DNA from: JBBCJM01 sp037190175
GTDB taxonomy: Bacteria; Pseudomonadota; Alphaproteobacteria; Rhodobacterales; Rhodobacteraceae
Reading direction: 5' to 3'
DNA length: 6,943 bases
Assembly: GCA_037190175.1 (NCBI GenBank)
Contig: JBBCJM010000012.1
Span: 1 to 6,943 of the forward strand
In this document: positions 1 to 5,149 of the stretch, in pieces
Numbering within the stretch: position 1 is the stretch's first letter
Layout of the letters: each line of letters starts with the position of its first letter
Made by a program: the position numbers and the translations under genes
Notes under the pieces: model-generated
Database searches by the model: none
What the model was told of the DNA's origin: nothing
What the model saw: the letters and a program-made list of their open reading frames with translations, nothing else

Positions 1-25
1 TCCCCTCCCCCTCGTGGGGAGGGGA
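1..25. terminator. Perfect 10-bp G/C hairpin downstream of the carbonic anhydrase gene
   Basis: Bases 1-10 (TCCCCTCCCC) are the exact reverse complement of 16-25 (GGGGAGGGGA), separated by the 5-base loop CTCGT. The hairpin lies about 35 bases past the stop codon of the minus-strand carbonic anhydrase gene, where a terminator or a REP-like palindrome would be expected. There is no T-run on either side, so classical intrinsic termination is not certain. The window starts at the hairpin, so its outer extent cannot be seen. Confidence 0.45.
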
Positions 26-48
26 TGGGGGAGGGGGCCGGACGCGGT

Positions 49-60
49 GCCCCGAGGGGC
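49..60 (-). terminator. Short GC hairpin abutting the carbonic anhydrase stop codon
   Basis: GCCCC (49-53) pairs with GGGGC (56-60) directly after the stop codon at 61-63. The stem is only 5 bp with a two-base centre and no T-run. It may add to the larger hairpin at 1-25 in ending or stabilising the minus-strand transcript, but such short GC palindromes are common in DNA this GC-rich. Confidence 0.2.
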
Positions 61-708
61 TCAGACCGGCACGAAGGCCCCGCGCGCGGGATCCCATTGC
101 TCCAGCACGCCCTCGCCGGTGTCGTTCCACAGCCCGTGCAGCGTCAGGTTGCCGGCCTCGACCTCTTCCCGCAGGAAGGGGAAGGTCATCAGGTTCTCGA
201 GGCTCACCACCACCGCCTCGCGTTCCAGCGCGTCGAGCCGCACCTCCTCGGGCAGATGCGCGATGCGGTCGTAGCCGGGGCGCAGGATGTCCATCCAGCG
301 GCCGACGAAGCTCGACTTGGCCTCCAGCTCCGGCGCATGGCCCGAGCACATGTCGTGGCAGCCCTTCACCCCGCCGCATTTCGAATGGCCCAGCACCATG
401 ACATGGGCCACCTTCAGCGCGGTCACCGCATATTCCACCGCCGCCGAAGTGCCGTGCTGCAACCCGTCGGGCTTGAAGGCCGGCACCACCGCCGCGAGGT
501 TGCGGTGGATGAAGAACTCGCCCTCGTCGGCCCCGAAGATCGACGAGACATGCACCCGGCTGTCGCAGCACGAGATGATCAGCGCGCGGGGATGCTGGCC
601 GATCTCGGCCAGGCGGCGATACCAGGCGCGGTTCTGCTGATAGCTGGTCGCCTTCCAGCCGTGATAGCGGCTGACGAGGCTGGCGGGAAGAAGACTGGCC
701 TTGTCCAT
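61..708 (-). CDS. Beta-class carbonic anhydrase
   Basis: The product is a cytoplasmic zinc enzyme of 215 residues that catalyses CO2 + H2O to bicarbonate + H+, supplying bicarbonate for carboxylases. The family signature is complete. The CCDSR segment gives zinc ligand Cys47 and the Asp49/Arg51 dyad, and HSKCGG gives zinc ligands His108 and Cys111. The C-terminal LHGLWNDTG segment (190-198) matches the usual closing strand of the family. Length is normal for bacterial beta-CAs and there is no signal peptide. The region after the second zinc motif (about 115-140) contains two further cysteines, Cys117 and Cys121, whose role is not known to me. The ATG at 708 is preceded by AGGA about 6 bases upstream, supporting this start. 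The gene is transcribed divergently from the small gene at 855. The family is certain. Physiological role (pH/CO2 homeostasis, or bicarbonate supply as with CynT/Can) cannot be told from the window. Confidence 0.95.
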   Translation of the reverse strand: MDKASLLPASLVSRYHGWKATSYQQNRAWYRRLAEIGQHPRALIISCCDSRVHVSSIFGADEGEFFIHRNLAAVVPAFKPDGLQHGTSAAVEYAVTALKVAHVMVLGHSKCGGVKGCHDMCSGHAPELEAKSSFVGRWMDILRPGYDRIAHLPEEVRLDALEREAVVVSLENLMTFPFLREEVEAGNLTLHGLWNDTGEGVLEQWDPARGAFVPV

Positions 709-854
709 CCGGGTTCCTTGCTGCTCCGCGGGCGCTTCCTGATAGGCCGATATCGCGACGAATTCGAGCGGTTTCGCCGCGGCGCGACAACGAAATCTTC
801 AGCACGGGGGTGGAGGCTGTCCGACGGGGCACGGGTGCAAAAGGTGTGGGACGG
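709..854. other. Divergent intergenic region between carbonic anhydrase and HPt-like gene
   Basis: These 146 bases separate two divergent starts and should hold promoters for both genes. It is locally less GC-rich than the genes, with AT-richer patches near 750-765 and 787-800. A weak plus-strand match TTGCTG (718-723) with a 17-base spacer to GATAGG (741-746) is possible, and on the minus strand a TTGTCG/TCGAAT pair is equally weak. I see no convincing operator, riboswitch or small gene here. Confidence 0.3.
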
Positions 855-1238
855 ATGACAGGCATGGTGGTGGCGTTGCGCCCGCGCGAGCGGGTGCGCC
901 AGGACAGCGCGCCGATCGCGCTGATGTATCGCAGCATGGGCACCGCCGCGGCGGAGGAGGTGGTCACCCGCGCGCTGTCGGAACTGGCCATGACCATGGC
1001 CGGGCTGGCCGAGCAGGTGCGCTCGCGCGACCGGCAGGACATCTCGCGCCAGTTGCGCCGGCTGCAGCGGATGGCCGAGGGGCTGGGGATGGTGAGCCTG
1101 GGCCAGGTGGCGGGCGACATCCGCGCCTGTCTGGAACAGGCGGATCCCACCGCCTTCGCCGCGGTCTGGGCGCGGCTGCTGCGGGTGGCGGAATGTTCGC
1201 TGGCGGCGGAGAAGGGCTGGCAGGACCGGCGGTCGTGA
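855..1238 (+). CDS. Small helical protein resembling an HPt domain but lacking histidine
   Basis: The protein has 127 residues and is predicted almost entirely alpha-helical from about residue 30 on, with no signal peptide or membrane segment. The region 60-115 reads like an HPt four-helix-bundle domain: a helix LRRLQRMAEGLGM (67-79), then SLGQVAGDIRACLEQAD, then a third helix ending in AECSLAAEK. In true HPt proteins the first of these helices has the pattern AHxLKGxAxxxGa. Here the phosphoacceptor His position falls on Arg68, and the protein contains no histidine at all. I infer a non-phosphorylatable, HPt-like regulatory or structural protein. I have seen similar small uncharacterised proteins in Rhodobacterales but cannot name a function. 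I chose ATG 855 (AAGG at 841-844 upstream, alternative ATG at 864) over a GTG at 810, because the segment 810-854 shows no family-like content. It is convergent with rsmB, 13 bases apart. Confidence 0.75.
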   Translation: MTGMVVALRPRERVRQDSAPIALMYRSMGTAAAEEVVTRALSELAMTMAGLAEQVRSRDRQDISRQLRRLQRMAEGLGMVSLGQVAGDIRACLEQADPTAFAAVWARLLRVAECSLAAEKGWQDRRS

Positions 1239-1260
1239 CCGGGCGCGGCGCTCAGCCCGG
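1239..1260. terminator. Possible convergent terminator hairpin
   Basis: CCGGGC (1239-1244) pairs with GCCCGG (1255-1260) around a 10-base loop, in the 13-base gap between two convergent stop codons and overlapping the last codons of rsmB. The place suits a bidirectional terminator, but the stem is short, there is no T-run, and GC-rich coding sequence produces such pairs by chance. Confidence 0.2.
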
Positions 1261-2496
1261 CAGCCGCAGCCGGGCGATGAAGAAGCCGTCGATGCCGCCC
1301 CGTTCCGCCCAGTGGTGGGGCAGCAGCCGCAGCGCGCCGGCGGGGGTGATCCAGCGCGGGTCGAGCCCCGGCAGGCCGGGCGGCTCCACCGCCAGCCCGG
1401 GGTGGCGGGCCAGCGCGGCGGTCAGCTGCGCCTCGCCCTCTTCCGGCAGGATCGAGCAGGTGCAGAACACCAGCCGCCCGCCCGGCGCCAGCATGGCCAG
1501 CGCCCGGTCGATCAGCGCCGCCTGAAGCGCGGTCAGAGCCGGCAGGTCGGCGCCGTCCTTGACGAAGGGCAGGTCGGGGTGGCGGCGGATGGTGCCGGTG
1601 GCCGAACAGGGCGCGTCCAGCAGCACGGCCTCCACCGGCGCCGGCGGCGTCCAGTGCAGCGCATCGGCCGCCACCACCTCGGCGCTCAGCCCGGTGCGGG
1701 CCAGGTTCTGCCGCAGCCGCTCCAGCCGCGGGGCCGAGATGTCCACCGCCGTGACCCGCGCGCCCATGGCCGCGAGTTGCAGCGTCTTGCCCCCCGGCGC
1801 GGCGCAGAGGTCCACCACCGCCTCGCCCGGGCGCGCATCCAGCAGCCGCGCCGCCAGCGCCGCGCCCGCGTCCTGCACCCAGAAGCCGCCCTCCGCCCAG
1901 CCCGGCAGCGCGGTGACCTGCGTGCCGGCGGGCAGGCGCAGGCTGCCGGTGGGCAGGGGCTCGGCCCCCTCGGGGATGGCACCGTCGCGCGGCGTCAGGT
2001 CCACCGGCGGGGGCAGGGCCTGGACCGCCTCCATCCCTTCCACCGCCCTGCGGCCCCAGGCAGCGACCAGCGGCTTGCGCAGCCAGGGCGGCAGCTTCTG
2101 CGGCGGCGGCTCGGGCGGCGGGCTCAAAGCCACCTGCCGCAGCACCGCGTTCACCAGCCCGGCGAAGGGCGCGGTGCGGCGGTTCTGCCGCATCGCCTCG
2201 ACCAGCGCATTGACCACCCCGTGCGGGGCCGCCCCCTGCGCCAGTTCCGTGACCCCCAGCCGCAGCGCGTTTTTCACCCGCCGCGGCGGCGCCCGGCGCA
2301 GGTGCGGGGCCAGTACGGCGTCGGCGGCATCCAGCCGGCGCAGCACGGTGGCCGCCAGCCGCTGCGCCCGCGCCCGGTCGGGGGGCGCCAGCCCTTCCAG
2401 CAGCGGATCCGCCTCGCGCAGCATCCGGCGCTCGCCCAGCACCGCATCCAGCAGCGCGACTGCCGCCGCCCGCGCCGCCCAGCCCTCTGCCGCCAT
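1252..2496 (-). CDS. rsmB: RsmB-type 16S rRNA (cytosine-C5)-methyltransferase
   Basis: The product is a 414-residue SAM-dependent enzyme of the RsmB/NOP2 (Sun) family, expected to methylate C967 (E. coli numbering) of 16S rRNA. Residues 1-125 form the NusB-like RNA-binding domain (ARAAAVALLDAVL near the start, then ALRLGVTEL and NALVEAMR). Residues about 135-414 form the Rossmann methyltransferase. Motif I for SAM binding is DLCAAPGGKT (229-238), followed by an acidic Asp252 in AVDIS. The PC motif DAPCSATGT carries Cys297, which helps release product, and the TC motif FCTCS carries the catalytic nucleophile Cys347. RRHPD (304-308) after the PC motif is also typical. Both cysteines and the domain order are intact, and length is close to E. 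coli RsmB (about 429). The ATG at 2496 has an AAAGG-containing Shine-Dalgarno about 6-7 bases upstream. It is divergent from the DUF1674 gene, 66 bases apart. Specificity for C967 is inferred from the NusB-domain architecture. Confidence 0.93.
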   Translation of the reverse strand: MAAEGWAARAAAVALLDAVLGERRMLREADPLLEGLAPPDRARAQRLAATVLRRLDAADAVLAPHLRRAPPRRVKNALRLGVTELAQGAAPHGVVNALVEAMRQNRRTAPFAGLVNAVLRQVALSPPPEPPPQKLPPWLRKPLVAAWGRRAVEGMEAVQALPPPVDLTPRDGAIPEGAEPLPTGSLRLPAGTQVTALPGWAEGGFWVQDAGAALAARLLDARPGEAVVDLCAAPGGKTLQLAAMGARVTAVDISAPRLERLRQNLARTGLSAEVVAADALHWTPPAPVEAVLLDAPCSATGTIRRHPDLPFVKDGADLPALTALQAALIDRALAMLAPGGRLVFCTCSILPEEGEAQLTAALARHPGLAVEPPGLPGLDPRWITPAGALRLLPHHWAERGGIDGFFIARLRLPG

Positions 2497-2527
2497 GCCC
2501 GACCTTTCCCCGCCGTCCCGCGCCGCC

Positions 2528-2533
2528 TATATC
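2528..2533. promoter_or_regulatory. Candidate -10 box between divergent rsmB and DUF1674 genes
   Basis: TATATC (reads GATATA on the other strand) is the only AT-rich spot in the 66-base gap between two divergent start codons. It could serve as a -10 element for either gene. No good TTG-type -35 element lies at the right distance on either side, so the assignment rests on position and composition only. Confidence 0.3.
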
Positions 2534-2562
2534 AGCCGCAACCCGCCCGAGGAACCCGCCCC

Positions 2563-2745
2563 ATGCCCGAACCGAAGGACGACCTGCCCCCCGCCGCCCG
2601 CCGCGCCCTGGCCGAGGCCGAGGAACGCCGCCGCCTGGCCGAAGGCCAGCCGCCCCTGCCCCCCGAACTCGGCGGCCGCCGCGAGGGGCTGGAGCCGGTG
2701 CGCTATGGCGACTGGGAGAAGAAGGGGCTGGCGGTCGACTTCTGA
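2563..2745 (+). CDS. DUF1674 / SDHAF4-like small protein
   Basis: This 60-residue protein has a charged, helical N-terminal half rich in Ala, Glu and Arg (residues 10-27), a Pro-rich hinge PPLPPELGG (30-38) and a conserved C-terminal block. That block reads GLEPVRYGDWEKKG (42-55) and ends in AVDF, the hallmark of DUF1674. In mitochondria the family is SDHAF4 (Sdh8), an assembly factor that binds the flavinated SDHA subunit of succinate dehydrogenase. Whether bacterial members do the same is an inference. No sdh genes are in the window. The start is set by GAGGAA (2549-2554) 8 bases before the ATG, since the open frame extends far upstream as an antisense shadow of rsmB. It is probably transcribed alone: a stem-loop with a T-run follows 26 bases after the stop. 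Confidence 0.9.
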   Translation: MPEPKDDLPPAARRALAEAEERRRLAEGQPPLPPELGGRREGLEPVRYGDWEKKGLAVDF

Positions 2746-2771
2746 CCGCCGCGGGGCCGCACCCCAAGGTC

Positions 2772-2797
2772 AAGAGAACCCGAACCGCTTCTCTTTT
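2772..2797 (+). terminator. Stem-loop with T-run after the DUF1674 gene
   Basis: AAGAGAA (2772-2778) pairs with TTCTCTT (2789-2795) around a 10-base loop and the right arm runs into TTTT (2794-2797). It starts 26 bases past the DUF1674 stop. It is a fair intrinsic terminator for the plus strand. The 7-bp stem is AT-rich, so it is probably weak alone, and the GC hairpin at 2823-2845 may contribute. Confidence 0.5.
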
Positions 2798-2845
2798 GAG
2801 CCTCAAATATCCCACGGGGGGTCCGGGGGGTGTGAAACCCCCCGG
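2796..2845. repeat. Composite palindromic intergenic element, likely dispersed repeat/terminator
   Basis: Two dyads follow each other. TTGAG/CTCAA (2796-2800 and 2802-2806) is followed by AATATCCCACGGGGGG and then a perfect 9-bp stem, CCGGGGGGT (2823-2831) with ACCCCCCGG (2837-2845), loop GTGAA. From memory, intergenic strings with the same order (CCTCAAATATCCC, G-run, TCC, G-run, C-run) recur in many Rhodobacterales genomes at gene ends, so I read this as a copy of a family of dispersed palindromes that also act as terminators. It sits between two convergent stop codons (2745 and 2866), fitting bidirectional termination, especially for the minus-strand saccharopine operon. The repeat claim cannot be tested within this window. 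Confidence 0.5.
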
Positions 2846-2865
2846 CGCTGTCCACTTGCCCCGCG

Positions 2866-4017
2866 TCAGGCCAGATGGTCCACCCGCGCCAGGTACTGCG
2901 CCAGCACCTGCACCTCGCCCAGCCAGCGCGCCACCAGCTTCGGGTCGTGCGGGGCGGGGTGGACGCCGGCCGGGATCTCGCGGTTCAGCACCGCCTCGAC
3001 CCCCAGCGACACCGGCACCGAGACCAGCCGCGCCATCGCGGTGCCCCGCGCGTCGCCCCAGGCATCCATCGCCCAGGTGCGGTGGAAGACCGGCGTGCCG
3101 TCCCTTTCCGCCTTCAGGCTGACGAACAGCACCACCCGGTCGGGCTCGCCCGGGGCATAGGCGTTCTCGCGCAGCAGGTCCGCGGCCAGCGCGTTCAGCC
3201 GCGCATCCACCGTGCCGGCATCCGCGCCCTCCAGCGCCTCCACCTCGGCGAAGACCCCTTGCCAGGCCTCGGCCCAGCCGTTCAGCCGGATCGTGCCGCG
3301 CACGAAGTCCTTCACCTTCCATTCGGGGTCGAAGCGGTAGTCCTGCAGGAACGGCACCGAATCGCGGTTGGGGTAGACCTCGAAGCTCTCCGGCACCGGC
3401 AGGGGTGCGACGTAAGAAGTCACCGCCTCCCACGGCCGCCGCACGGTCAGCTCGCTGAAATGCCGGATCGAGCGCGAGGGCGAGCGCAGCGCCTTCAGCA
3501 CTCCGGCCGGCGCCCAGGAGAACTTGTAGCGGAAGGCGTTGGTCTCCTTCGGCACCCCGCCGCAGTAGGAGGTGAAGGACAGCGCCGCCTGCGGGTCGAA
3601 GGCGGGGCAGGCGCGCCAGGCCGCCACCAGGTCATGCGCCATCAGGTGGTCGATGCCGGGGTCCAGCCCCACCTCGTTCAGGCTGACCAGCCCGGCCTCG
3701 CGGAACGCCTGGTCCAGCGCCGTCATCTCGGGCGCGATGTAGGAGGAGGAGACGAAATGCGCCCCCTTCGACCGGCAGGCCTGCGCGATGGCCACATGCC
3801 GGTCGGCCGGCAGCATGGAGACCGCCACGTCGCCGGGCCGCAGCGCCTCGGTCAGCGCGGCCATGTCGAAGGCGCGGATATCGGCGGTCAGGTCGCCCAC
3901 CTCGGACTGCGCCTTCTCGACCGTGCGGTTCCACACCGTCACCGGATGGCCGGCCTCGATCAGCCGGCGCAGGCCGGGAATGGACGACAGCCCCGTGCCG
4001 CACCAGTGGATGGTCAT
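2866..4017 (-). CDS. Saccharopine dehydrogenase, L-glutamate-forming (LYS9/SDH type)
   Basis: The product (383 residues) is a LYS9-type saccharopine reductase: saccharopine + NAD(P)+ to L-glutamate + 2-aminoadipate-6-semialdehyde. The N-terminal Rossmann domain opens with IHWCGTGLSSIPGL (GTG at 7-9), with WNRT at the end of beta 2. Stretches shared with fungal Lys9 and the SDH half of plant/animal LKR-SDH are SSSYIAPEM (90-98), NEVGLDPGIDHL (114-125), SYCGGVP (150-156), YKFSWAPAGVLKALR (164-178), YPNRDS (215-220) and RGTIRLNGW (240-248). The C-terminal FVSLKAERDG and SVPVSLGVEAVL strands close the domain. It is shorter than yeast Lys9 (about 446), the missing part lying in the middle insertion, as is usual for bacterial forms. 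The ATG at 4017 lies 12 bases after the stop of the LYS1-type gene with a G-rich Shine-Dalgarno between, so the two are almost certainly co-transcribed. Cofactor choice (NAD versus NADP) is not decided here. Confidence 0.9.
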   Translation of the reverse strand: MTIHWCGTGLSSIPGLRRLIEAGHPVTVWNRTVEKAQSEVGDLTADIRAFDMAALTEALRPGDVAVSMLPADRHVAIAQACRSKGAHFVSSSYIAPEMTALDQAFREAGLVSLNEVGLDPGIDHLMAHDLVAAWRACPAFDPQAALSFTSYCGGVPKETNAFRYKFSWAPAGVLKALRSPSRSIRHFSELTVRRPWEAVTSYVAPLPVPESFEVYPNRDSVPFLQDYRFDPEWKVKDFVRGTIRLNGWAEAWQGVFAEVEALEGADAGTVDARLNALAADLLRENAYAPGEPDRVVLFVSLKAERDGTPVFHRTWAMDAWGDARGTAMARLVSVPVSLGVEAVLNREIPAGVHPAPHDPKLVARWLGEVQVLAQYLARVDHLA

Positions 4018-4029
4018 GTCTTCCCCCCC

Positions 4030-5079
4030 TCAAACCTTGGCGATATGGTCGTGGAACGTGGCCTTGGCCCGGCCCCAGACGCCTGCCGACAGGTCGGTCA
4101 GCGCCAGGAGCGAGGGCAAGAGCTGCGCGGCATAGTCCTCGCTCGATTCCACCGGCAGCAGCGAGGGCAGGTTGTCGATGGCCATCACGTCCAGCACCGG
4201 GTCGTGGGCCACCCGCAGCACCGGCGCCTCCCATTCCGTCACCCGGTCATAGACCTTGACGGGCGAGAAGTCCGAGGTCGGGTCGCAGGCGATGTCGCCG
4301 ATCACCCGCAGCGCGCGCGGGGCACCGACCGCCGAGGCCGGCACGAACACCGGGCAGCCGGGCCGCGCGAGGATGCAGTTGAGGAAGATCCCGTGGTCCA
4401 GCACTTCGGGGAAGGGTCCGCCGTGGGCGGTCTCGGCCATGTCCCATTTCGTCACCGCGATCCCCAGCGCGGTGCAGAGGTCGGCCGCGCCGGTGCCCAC
4501 CCGGCCCAGCGCGCCGATCACCAGCGCCCGGGGCGGCTCCAGCCCCGCCATGTCGGCCGCCAGATCATCGAGCAGCGCCTGCCGGCCGGGATATTTCTGC
4601 ACCGGCGGGCAGATCCCGCCGCGCGCCTGCGCCGCCCAGGCCTTCACGCTGACCGCGGCGCCGGCATAGCCCGCCCAATAGCCGAAGGCCGCCACCCGGC
4701 GCCCGCCCTCGTCCACCAGGTATTCGAGGTCATAGAGCGTCCCGCCCCCCGCCTTGAACCGGCGCAGGAGCACCTGCCCCGCCGGCTGGCCCTTGAAGGC
4801 ATGGCCGAACATGATGTGGCGGTGGGGCAGGGGGGTGCCGTCCTCGGGCAGTTCCTTGAGCCCGAAGACGATCGCATCGGAAGGCGCGGTCCGCCACGAT
4901 CCTTCCGGCGCGATCCCGCAGCCCGCCGTCCGATAGCCCTCGATGGGGATGGCGCGCTGGCGGCTTTCCTCCACCGTCACCCTCATGCCGGCGGCGATCA
5001 GCCGCGCCGCACCCTCGGGCAGGAGCCCCACCCGTTCCTCGTTCGGCCTTTCCTCGGCCCGGACCCACAGATGCGTCAT
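4030..5079 (-). CDS. Saccharopine dehydrogenase, L-lysine-forming (LYS1/LKR type)
   Basis: A cytoplasmic enzyme of 349 residues that interconverts L-lysine + 2-oxoglutarate + NAD(P)H and saccharopine. It belongs to the alanine dehydrogenase/PNT-like fold and resembles fungal Lys1 along its whole length: RAEERPNEERVGLLPEG at the start (7-23), EGSWRTAP (59-66), GLKELPE (73-79), TLYDLEYL (114-121), RRVAAFGYWAGYAGAA (127-142), the Rossmann loop IGALGRVGTGAADL (188-201), KWDMAET (211-217), GGPFPE (220-225) and AIDNLPSLLP (300-309). Lys75 and His93 align with the catalytic Lys77 and His96 of the yeast enzyme, so the active site looks intact. The frame stays open upstream to an ATG at 5157, but ATG 5079 is the right start: an AAAGGAGGGG Shine-Dalgarno lies just before it and family similarity begins at residue 5. 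It is the first gene of an operon with the LYS9-type gene. Direction in vivo is probably lysine degradation, as bacteria rarely use this route for synthesis. Confidence 0.93.
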   Translation of the reverse strand: MTHLWVRAEERPNEERVGLLPEGAARLIAAGMRVTVEESRQRAIPIEGYRTAGCGIAPEGSWRTAPSDAIVFGLKELPEDGTPLPHRHIMFGHAFKGQPAGQVLLRRFKAGGGTLYDLEYLVDEGGRRVAAFGYWAGYAGAAVSVKAWAAQARGGICPPVQKYPGRQALLDDLAADMAGLEPPRALVIGALGRVGTGAADLCTALGIAVTKWDMAETAHGGPFPEVLDHGIFLNCILARPGCPVFVPASAVGAPRALRVIGDIACDPTSDFSPVKVYDRVTEWEAPVLRVAHDPVLDVMAIDNLPSLLPVESSEDYAAQLLPSLLALTDLSAGVWGRAKATFHDHIAKV

Positions 5080-5081
5080 CG

Positions 5082-5091
5082 CCCCTCCTTT
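5082..5091 (-). promoter_or_regulatory. Strong Shine-Dalgarno of the LYS1-type gene
   Basis: Read on the minus strand, AAAGGAGGGG ends two bases before ATG 5079, with the AGGAGG core 4 bases away. It is the best ribosome binding site in the window and decides the start against the upstream in-frame ATG at 5157, which would overlap the divergent gene's start region. Confidence 0.75.
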
Positions 5092-5104
5092 GGCTTGGCA
5101 AGCC
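5092..5104. promoter_or_regulatory. Small dyad GGCTTGGCAAGCC in the divergent promoter region
   Basis: A 13-base palindrome (5-bp arms GGCTT/AAGCC, centre GGC) lies 12 bases upstream of the LYS1-type start and overlaps the best -35 candidate for the divergent SGNH-like genes. Its position suits an operator controlling one or both units, or a leader hairpin ahead of the LYS1 ribosome binding site. Evidence is positional only, and no regulator gene is adjacent. Confidence 0.25.
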
Positions 5105-5124
5105 GCCCCCGGGGATAGCAGATT
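5095..5124 (+). promoter_or_regulatory. Candidate promoter of the SGNH-like gene pair
   Basis: TTGGCA (5095-5100) is a 5/6 match to the sigma-70 -35 consensus. With an 18-base spacer the -10 would be CAGATT (5119-5124), a weak match, giving a transcript start near 5131 and a 20-base leader to ATG 5150. The region from 5080 to 5149 is the only room for this promoter if the pair has its own. Confidence 0.3.
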
Positions 5125-5149
5125 GGGGGCCGAGCGACAGGGGGAAGAC

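Noticed and set aside
718..746. TTGCTG-17-GATAGG as a plus-strand promoter for the HPt-like gene
   Set aside because: Both hexamers match the consensus at only about half the positions, so it is not distinguishable from chance. It is mentioned only in the description of the intergenic region.
810..854. A GTG start at 810 for the HPt-like gene
   Set aside because: It adds 15 residues with no structure or family look. ATG 855 is the more usual codon and leaves more room for a divergent promoter.
25..858. A 277-codon plus-strand open frame opposite the carbonic anhydrase gene
   Set aside because: The opposite strand encodes an intact beta-carbonic anhydrase with all zinc ligands. This frame shows no domain and crosses the divergent intergenic region.
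1312..2562. The long plus-strand extension upstream of the DUF1674 gene, in the same frame
   Set aside because: Only the last 60 residues match a family and have a good ribosome binding site. The upstream part is antisense to rsmB and low-complexity.
2875..5118. A 747-codon plus-strand open frame opposite both saccharopine dehydrogenase genes
   Set aside because: It mirrors two well-supported genes, and its composition (Arg/His/Gln/Gly-rich, no recognisable domain) is typical of an antisense frame in GC-rich DNA.
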